In this document: positions 56,012-64,000 of the stretch, one piece after another
Numbering within the stretch: position 1 is the first letter of the stretch
Layout: each line of letters begins with the position of its first letter
Source: Amia ocellicauda
Taxonomy: Eukaryota; Chordata; Actinopteri; Amiiformes; Amiidae
Length of the DNA stretch: 64,000 bases
NCBI RefSeq assembly: GCF_036373705.1
Contig: NC_089863.1
Location: forward strand, 2,745,944-2,809,943
Reading direction: 5' to 3'
Notes under the pieces: model-generated
Told to the model about the DNA's origin: nothing
What the model saw: only the letters and a program-made list of their open reading frames with translations
The model's database searches: none
Position numbers and translations under genes: made by a program

Positions 56012-57843
56012 TGTAGCGTAAGGTACACTTATAAATTTCAATGAAAGAAGTGAATTTATAGTATCACCTTATCACGAATCCTGGAATCTTGTAGAACTCA
56101 ATCTCTGTAATACTTGGATGCAGACACCAATTCCAAAGATATAAATTGTCAAATTTATTCAAAACAAAGACTAAATGTAGCACTACACTAATTATACAAA
56201 AGGGAAAAACTAATAAAAATTCAACTCTAGATCAACAAATCAAAGACGAATCGTTTCCGTGACCAAACCAAAGACCATGGCATCGCATATGATAACACAC
56301 AAATCGTTAAACAAAAAAGGTTATAAACACATTGACTACAATACCGGTTAGTAAGACGAAGGTGAGTCTCTCATTAGTATTATTAGTCAGACATTAAATA
56401 ACTACGCAGGTTAGTATTTATGTCCGGTAACTTCTCATTATATATATATATCAGTCTCATTTACGTTTAGGTGCCGAGAAAGATCCTATCATTACTTGTT
56501 ACCACAATTTCCCTTAACTGATTATTATTCAATGATTAAGGATAGGCAGGGCCACCAATAATCTAATGTCTATTAACTTGTGTCAATTTCAGACTAAACA
56601 GTTAAACGGGAATGAGAAGATATTTCTCGGCGTTGACAGATTTTATTTCTAAAATTATCAACAAAACAGTTTAATGCAACACACATTTATATTTAAGAAA
56701 ACTAAATGATATTACACATTCTAGAGTTATGAATCACAGATTAACATTTCTAATTGATTTCTCAAATGTCATGAATCATGAACGCCAAACTGTTAAACTT
56801 ATCTGAACTTCGTCGCAGAGAGGCCTCTCTGGCTTCGGGCTCAGATAACAGCACACGGCACGAGGTCCGTGTGTTTTGGAACAAAGGCAGTCCGGTTCGG
56901 CTTTGTCCAAGAACTTCCACTCAGTCAATGCACCTGGAAGTTGGGGTTTCGCGAAAGTAGAGTCGTTTCCAAAAAGATTTTCCACTGGTTTGAAGGCTCC
57001 AAGGTTGTGCACAAAATCTTCTTGGCAAGCAGGGTCTCTCACCGTACTTATTTGAAGACAAAATCTTTGAGGAAAGCAGGGCCCTGTTTGTTCCAAGGGT
57101 CAAGTTTCTTAAGACTCAAATAGCTATTTAAATGACTGACACTTTCGTATACAGTCGACTTAGTCAATTGTCCAGCTGTAAAACTCCACTGATCAGGTGG
57201 GCACAGGCGGGCAGCGCAGTCTGTAAAGTTCTTTATTTAATAAAGTCCTTTAAAGAATTCTTCGTACGGCTCAATCTCCTTCTCCCAGTTTAACTCTTCT
57301 GTTGCCGGCAAAGACTTGGTTGGTTTCTGGTTCCGGTTCTTGCAACAGAGCTACAGGTTGAGCTGTGGCAGCGAGTTACTGGTTCAGGTGAGAGAGAGAG
57401 AAAGAATGTCCGCTGTTCCTTATAGTCTGTCAGATCAATAGGTGGTTGGTCCCTGAGTTCTTGAGATTGGATTTCAGTTTCAGCCCCCAGTGTCCTATTG
57501 GAGGGGGGCTTGATTTATGACTGATGTCAATCCATGCCATCTTTTGGAAATGCCGGTTGGCCTGGGTTCGTAGCTCTATGTCGGGATTTCGGCTCTCATC
57601 CACTTCAAAGAGTTTTTATCACCTACAGGCCCCTTTCTCCAGACATTTCACAGCAGGACTCTAAACCATTCGGCCCATTCTCGGTGCCATCCTCCCCAAA
57701 ACTGTCACTTTGATGCAAACCAGTTCCAAGCTGATGAGCTAAGGAAATCTGATAACTTTGGGGGGGGAGAGGTCTTCTTTAGATCAGTGCTTCAGCTCAG
57801 AGCCCAAATGCTCTTATCCAAATACACCCAACATAACGCTACA
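56012..57843 (-). mobile_element. LTR-like element, complete, unit 3
   Basis: 1,832 bp, same termini. Its internal (TA)n run is shorter than in units 1 and 2. Confidence 0.62.
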
Positions 57844-58505
57844 CACCTGTTCTGGTATTCCAACTGATGGAGGGTCTACAAACCATGATGCTTGACTAAT
57901 TGAAGTCCGCCTATTGCCAACCACTCTGAAGATCAAAATAATCCTGCAGCCCACAACCCCAGCCGTACATTAAGAGGGACAATATCACCCAGACAGCTTA
58001 GAAAGAAAGGAAGGCCGATTGCTGTCAATATTTGTTTGTAACTGCTTTCCTGCTGGCGGTTAGCATTCTTTACCTGCCCTGGATTCATTCACATGATTCA
58101 CTCTGCAGAGAGTGGCTGTCAAAATGGTGTCCAAACATTTAATGCTCTCTCTAGTTTGACCCTTAATAGACAAGGGGGATGAATTGGATTAAATGAAATC
58201 TAAACCCTGCTGTGTCAAGTGAGAGAAATGCATCAGGCAAGCGCAAATCTATAGGGTGCCAACTGTAACCCCTGAGTCCTTTTGCTTCAGAGTGTCCTTT
58301 TTCACAGCCTCCGTGTATTTTTTTTACCCACATTTCTATATAATGAAATGCTAAATCTCAATGTTTGGAGAAATAATTTTGACTGAATGCTTAGTTTGCA
58401 AAGCCCATATTTTGGATGTATCTACACTGTTCACTTTGAAATAAATATTTAACCTGATCGAGGAGACCCCCGAAATAAATCTATAGCTTTGCCCCATCGT
58501 GCCTG

Positions 58506-58621
58506 TTTTGGTGTCCATTTAATAACAAAGTGATCCAAGGATCCTATCCAGTGTGGTTTTGAATGTTCCCACATTTTCAGCTTCATCCACATCACTGGGG
58601 AGTTTGTTCCAGATTTGTGCC
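58506..58621 (-). mobile_element. CR1 LINE scrap, unit 3
   Basis: Copy of 26,489-26,604. Confidence 0.75.
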
Positions 58622-59225
58622 AAAAATGTCGGGGTGGGAAATTCTTTCAACATTGATTTCTTTGTGTAGTGTTGTTTTCAGCACAGTCCTCAAATCCTGT
58701 TGTCCTTGTTGCCACAACAGGTAAGTGTGTGTTCCTGGGTGGTAAAAGATCCCTTGTCAGAAGTGGGATGCAAAGCCAAGCCTCCGGAGGAATTTCATCA
58801 GAAAGCACAAACAACCCTTATATTGCACAGGTGTGCAGATCAGTGTAGTAGAATTCAAAAGGAAAGGTAGCTCCCACTCGTGAATAGTTACAGGAATTGT
58901 CCCGTCCGCTCTTGATCTTGAAACGGGCACATATGAACTCCTGTGAAATAACAAGAGATGGATTACTACCCCTTCTCTGCTGCAGCAGAATTTTACTACC
59001 TATTGTGCAGATCAGGGCTTGTGTTTGTCACCAATGTGCCTCGATTTATTTCTGAAATATAACTCCCAGAAAGCATTGTCTTTGTGTTTTTGAAATTGAA
59101 TAACCTCAAAAGAAAGAAATGATCCAGTCAATTGATAAAAAAAGTCTAGCCGCTGCATTCTGTAATGAAAAAAAAATTAGATGACAATTACAATCAAAGC
59201 AAGAAAGAAAGCGGGCTGTGTTAGA

Positions 59226-59296
59226 TGCGCCAGCCAGGAATCAAACCCGAGTCACAAGAATGGGAATCTTGTATGATACCACTACACCACTGGCGC
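59226..59296 (-). tRNA. tRNA-Gly (CCC), unit 3
   Basis: As in units 1 and 2 but with one change in the 3' side of the T-stem (CCTGG for CCCGG), leaving a G-T pair there in addition to T56. This is the weakest of the four copies. Confidence 0.68.
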
Positions 59297-60466
59297 TGCT
59301 GGGGAAGCTCTGGCTTGTGTCCTTGAAGCAAATTCACAAGACGTCTAGAAAACGTCCCATGGGGCAAGATGATGTCTTAATGATTATCCTTATTAGTCTG
59401 TTGTCGATCTGCTTAATTCGTACCTAGCCAATCACTACATCACAGGGGCATGGTTGGCATTTGTGGAAAATATATCTTCATGATAGTGCATCGGAATATT
59501 CAAAACTGAAGGATAGTAATGGGATTGGTAGCAGCCGATATTATTAATATTTTATGAACAACTAGGCGGTGTTGCAGGCTGTTGTTTTTGTGGATGGTTT
59601 GCTGGTCTGTTGTATAACTGCCCTGCAGAGACAATCAGTATGAAGGCGAACACGATTTCGTTAACGTGTGCCCATTTACAAGTTCAATGAATGAATACAT
59701 AAATACAGCAGATCTGGGTTTCCCTCTAAAACATTAAGGACTGGTTTCATAAATGCGTCCATAAGTCCATAAACACCACGAGTGCAACGTGCACACTTTA
59801 GTTCAGATATAACCTGCTCTATTGTAGCTGCTGTTACTGTACGATTCATTGTGAAATGTGTGTATTTTGTATCAACTGCAACTTGCCCTGGTTAAGGACG
59901 CCTACGGTGTATATTACAAATATTACAAAAATTGTTGTTTGCAGTTACAAATCTGTAGTAAGAGTAATAAGTTAAGGGAGTCAAGTTGAGCCATTTAAAA
60001 TACTAATCTACTAATGATGATTACAATAACAACAACAATAATAATAAAATAGCAAATATTTATTTTAGTGTTGCACATGGAAACGTTCTCTTACCGTAGT
60101 GTAATGCTTGTCTGAATATAATGTTGTCTATAGACGTTAAGCTATTCCTAATATCTCTTAAGAGAAATGTATTTATTACGCTGTCTCCAATCATCTAAAG
60201 CATACAGAATAAAATAGCAACAAAAGTCCTTTCCACACCAGGCTCTATCGCTCGTAGAGTTGCTTAAAACGAGACACAAACCAAACCCACAATTGCTCCG
60301 CTCCTCCCACAACAGGGCGTGGACTTCCGACACTGGCCTGGTTTTCCTGTGGCGCTTTATTAGAACAACAAGAGATAACAGTGTGTTTCTGTCTTCATTC
60401 GACCGCATGTGTGGGTGTAACTTTGTAATTGTTTAATGAGGTCCCGCAACGTTTGGGGTGAAATGC

Positions 60467-60589
60467 AAAGTAATCTAATAGTAAAGTAACTACTTACTTT
60501 GCCCAGGGAGTAATAAGTATTAAGTTACTGTTTATATGAGTAAAGAATACAATGTAATATATTATTTTCTGTGAGTAATGACCAAACAC
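60467..60589. mobile_element. MITE-like repeat, unit 3
   Basis: Copy of 28,450-28,572. Confidence 0.5.
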
Positions 60590-60666
60590 TGCTCTTTTCT
60601 TTCTCTTTTGGCTTGTTAGTTTGTTGTTGACAGAGATTCAAAGTGTGAGAAAAGCAGGCTGGCAGT

Positions 60667-60738
60667 GGGGATGTAGCTCAGTGGTAGAGCGCATGCTTCG
60701 CATGTATGAGGTCCTGAGTTCAATCCTCAGCATCTCCA
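60667..60738 (+). tRNA. tRNA-Ala (CGC), unit 3
   Basis: Complete cloverleaf, identical to the unit 1 copy. Confidence 0.93.
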
Positions 60739-61239
60739 TGGCTGTCTTTTAATGGAATGTCATTGAATGTCATTGGATGCACATAGCAAATACCGAAGAA
60801 ATCAGGATCCCGTGATTCATCGGTCACACTAGCGTGAACCTTTTCGGCACTCTCTCCCAGCATTCGTCCGAGAAACACTGTGTGTATGCATTTATTGTGA
60901 GAAGTGGAGCTACTAAGCTACTAAAAAAGAAGTGTTAACCAAGCACCCAACGATGCGTTTTCTCCCACTGAATTGTGCACCTCGAAAGTCTACCAAATGC
61001 AGACTCCTTAGCAAAGCATTGTCCCCCACAGGACACCGACTTATATGTTGACCCTCCCTCTCTCCATAATCAATCCATCAGCTAGGAACGGACCTAAATT
61101 CATGATGAAATTACATGTGCAATCAAAGCAAGATAGAGAGCATGCTGTGTCAGTTGCACAAGAAGAAGAAGACGAAGAAGAAGAAGAATACTTTCACCAG
61201 TATTCACCCGAGCGTTTCATCAACCGCCCTTAGGCCAGA

Positions 61240-61311
61240 GACCTCGTGTGGCAAGGGTAGCGCGTCTGACTCCAGATCAGAAGGCTGTGTGTTCAAATGA
61301 CGTCGGGGTCA
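61240..61311 (+). pseudogene. tRNA-Trp pseudogene, unit 3
   Basis: Identical defects to the unit 0 copy. Confidence 0.78.
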
Positions 61312-61480
61312 GTGTTTTGTACACCAGCAGTCACCAGTAACACAAAGGTTGCATGAGTAATTGCACAGCTGGCACTGTAAAGTGAAAATGCACACTCTTG
61401 TTGATTTTGCAAAAAGCATTTAAAGTAGCATGAAAGCGTACACTTGCCAGCTGAGAATAGACAGAGAAGCAAGTGTCTTT

Positions 61481-61552
61481 TGTATTGGCTGGGAATCAAA
61501 CTTAGATCAACTGATCAGAAGGCAGCTATGCTAACCACTATACCACAAACAC
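61481..61552 (-). pseudogene. tRNA-Gly (TCC-derived) pseudogene, unit 3
   Basis: Same decayed sequence as 29,465-29,536. Confidence 0.75.
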
Positions 61553-61751
61553 TTATATATAAGGTCCACACAATATGTGATTCCAGTCGAACTTGATTCC
61601 AGCATGGCAAAGTGGCAGGCAATTTGTTGTCCATATTGCAATCAGTCAAACATTTGGGAAGGCCGATTTTGGGAATCTCCACTTTCCTGTTCATGAGTGC
61701 GGAATGAAATTGTCCATTAGCAGCTTTCCAGATCTTTTTCGAAAAGGATCA

Positions 61752-61823
61752 AAAAACAAAAGGGTTTCAATGCATCACCCTCTGGGTTATAAGCCCAGCT
61801 GGCTTGCACTGTGCCACTCTGCT
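61752..61823 (-). pseudogene. Initiator tRNA-Met-derived pseudogene, unit 3
   Basis: Same TAT anticodon and broken T-arm as 29,736-29,807. Confidence 0.75.
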
Positions 61824-62666
61824 CTTAACACACACATCCACCTGTTACCGTCACAGCCAGTCCTATATTGCAATCAATAAAAGTTTGCAAAGCCCTGCGT
61901 TATTTCCACTTTCCTGTTCAAGACTGCACACCAAGCTTCTCCATGCACTGGAGCAGCTTTCCAGGTTTCAGTGCCTTCACATTTCACCCTGTATGTGCTG
62001 TGGGAAGCATCACCTGAAAGGGAACATGAGCCAGAGAAGCAAATGCTCTAGGGGTGGGTTGTACTAACGGGATCAGATCTTAATCTTGATCTCAATTGTG
62101 TTGTACTAAACGGATCAGGACTCAATCTGAGCTCAGATCCGAGCTCAAAAATGATCGTGCTTTTGAGCAGGATCAGAGCTTTTTCCGACTTTTTAACATT
62201 CAGGAATTCTGTAGACTTCATCTAGTTCGCCGGCATCCAACACGCACACCGCAGCTATTTAAAGACAGGCAAAAGCCTTTAGAGGTTTCTTGGGAGGAAG
62301 ACGTATGATTGCTGTATAGATTAGCAGCATGAAACATACTTAACCTCACAGACATAGTTGATCCTGTTTGAGGACCTACATCGAAGCGCAGTCATACCTT
62401 ACCAAAACGTTTGGAGCTGCGTTCACCGTTGAGATATTTTGCAACTGGCAGGTTTCAGCAAATACTAGGTAACATTGTCGATGTAGTCAAGTCTGGTTCA
62501 GCACAGATAAACAATGAAGATGTGACTTACAGTTTTACAAAGATTTGCACTTTCAAATAAACAGTATCATGTTGAACTGTACATTCTTTTGTGTCTTCAT
62601 GGTGAGGTGTAGTTTGTGTGCAATTAGGGATGTATTTATTTACATTTCTGTAAAAAAGTATGTTAA

Positions 62667-62946
62667 AGCTTCAGCAACCCCGTTGCAAACTACTGTAGCA
62701 GCTCCACGGCTGTGCAACGCTTTGAGAAGCGCCCCTACACGCCATACCTGTAAGACATTTCTTAAAACTCACCTTTATACAAAAGCTTTTAAGGATCTCT
62801 CTTACTCTTAGTTTGCAAATTTTATTAAATACTCTTGCGTTGCTACTGTTGTGTTGCCTGTTTGATTTTGTATGTTCTGACTGTTTGACTTGTAGCGCTA
62901 TTTGATATGAGAAAAGTGCATTATGAATACAATTGATTGGCTAGTT
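62667..62946 (+). mobile_element. L2/Rex-type LINE 3' end, unit 3
   Basis: Copy of 30,651-30,930. Confidence 0.7.
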
Positions 62947-63882
62947 ATTATTATATAATTTGTGTAGCTAAAGGAACGCACAACAGTGCAAGAAACTGCA
63001 AAGGTTGTGTACTTTGTGAGGTTTGAACGGATCTAATGTGCCCTGTCCTTGACGGACAACTTTTCGGATGATGGAATACAAATGATCGTGTGGGATCCTG
63101 TGGCAATGATAAGCAGACTGACATTATCATGCATTGGGAAACGTAGTGAACAGCTAAGCTTATTTCATTTATAAAGTCATCAGCAATAGCACAGCATAGT
63201 TTTGTCAAAGGTTTATGATACTACCAATAATAATAATGATTAAGGAGGAGCTGACAATACAGATAAATTGTTCATGAAACAGACTTCCTTTACTTCTGTA
63301 GCACATATTGCAGTAAACATATCGTCCTCTGACGAAACAAACGCCCTGACAAGCTCATTGAGCAAGAGATGCTCACGAGGGGCATTTCAACCACGTTAAG
63401 TAAATCAACAGGGTTCCAGCAATTAACGCCTTTTCCAAATGAATTCCAGACAATGCAGCTGCCCTTAGCTTTAACAATGGCTTGTTTAGGTGGAATTTGT
63501 GAAACAATGAATTTAAACTGCAATTTGAAAGCTATAGGCACTTCAACTTATGTGAACAACATAATACAAAAATGACAGACCTAGCCCTCTAATTCACTGG
63601 ATATAACAAACACATTAATAAATGTATCCAGGCATTACACACAACATACAAGCAGCAGATACCAATAGGGATGATTCAGCTGGATGTGTTAATTGAGAGA
63701 TCGCAATAGCAGCTGTTTGTTATTTACGTCTAGCCCTATATAGAGCAGGAGCCGTGCCCTAATGATTATCACTTTCTGGGCTAGTGTGTCTGTGAGTGAA
63801 CTGGGGGGTTTAGTGGTTATTGCAGAGCTGTTGTTTAATCCTCTCTTTCCAGTGGCTTTGTCACGTGCTTGTTCTGTGTACA

Positions 63883-64000
63883 ATGAAGCTGTGCTGCATT
63901 GCTCTCTGCCTCTGTGTAGGAGTATTATTACCTACACCGATCTTTGCCGGCCGTGACAATGAGACTTCAAAGGAATCCTCCGACATCGATGCGCTGTCCA
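63883..64000 (+). CDS. Zona pellucida sperm-binding protein 3-like, copy 4 (5' part only)
   Basis: The ATG and first 39 codons of exon 1 are present before the window ends: signal peptide, Asn26 glycosylation site and the start of the mature region. Thr37 of the other copies is Ala here (DALSK expected for DTLSK). The E-box and TATA pair is at 63,710 and 63,737. Nothing seen so far is broken. Confidence 0.88.
   Translation, partial: MKLCCIALCLCVGVLLPTPIFAGRDNETSKESSDIDALS

Larger units (their letters stand above)
54232..64000 (+). repeat. Tandem ZP3 unit 3 (runs off the window)
   Basis: Colinear with the preceding units until the window ends inside exon 1 of ZP3 copy 4. Features lie 10,671-10,672 bases after those of unit 2. 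A local rearrangement of about 20 bases follows the tRNA-Ala near 60,755-60,775. The array therefore continues beyond the window. Confidence 0.95.

Noticed and set aside
24200-64000. CRISPR-like or satellite array
   Set aside because: The repeat unit is over 10 kb, contains spliced genes and lacks short repeats with spacers. It is a segmental tandem duplication.

Overview
The window is genomic DNA from a ray-finned fish. The evidence is an eight-exon ZP3-type egg-coat gene, vertebrate tRNAs, Tc1, CR1 and L2-type elements, fish-type microsatellites and spliced host genes. The CR1 family resembles what I recall from sturgeon, gar and bowfin, so a non-teleost ray-finned fish is possible, but the species cannot be fixed from the sequence.

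Positions 1-10,400 are gene-poor and filled with transposons. They hold an L2-tailed SINE/LINE fragment, a MITE, a decayed Tc1, one apparently intact Tc1/mariner with a 346-residue DD36E transposase between perfect 31-bp inverted repeats (6,623-7,847), and a 1.8-kb LTR-like element (8,074-9,899). Positions 10,400-17,200 hold a class A G-protein coupled receptor gene (coding exon 15,411-16,370, probable 5' UTR exon ending at 13,227). Decayed relics of sister receptor copies lie upstream, with two CR1 LINE fragments. Positions 17,200-24,200 hold a broken Ty3/Gypsy fossil, a LINE reverse transcriptase fragment and otherwise unrecognised DNA.

From about 24,200 to the end the window is a head-to-tail tandem array with a period of 10,671-10,674 bp. 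Each full unit carries one ZP3-like gene (8 coding exons plus a 3' UTR intron), an inverted LTR-like element just downstream, a CR1 scrap, a tRNA cluster (good Gly-CCC and Ala-CGC; decayed Trp, Gly-TCC and initiator-Met), a MITE and an L2-type LINE 3' end. Three complete ZP3 copies (512, 514 and 515 residues) are present, plus the first 118 bases of a fourth and a truncated relic at the array edge. The array could raise egg-coat protein dosage. All copies lack both cysteines of the first ZP-N disulfide (C1-C4) while keeping the rest of the ZP framework. They carry an acidic C-terminal tail whose Glu/Asp run differs in length between copies.

The units are nearly identical but differ by scattered point changes and short indels, which points to a recent or homogenised array rather than one sequence pasted repeatedly. 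Assembly duplication still needs to be excluded.
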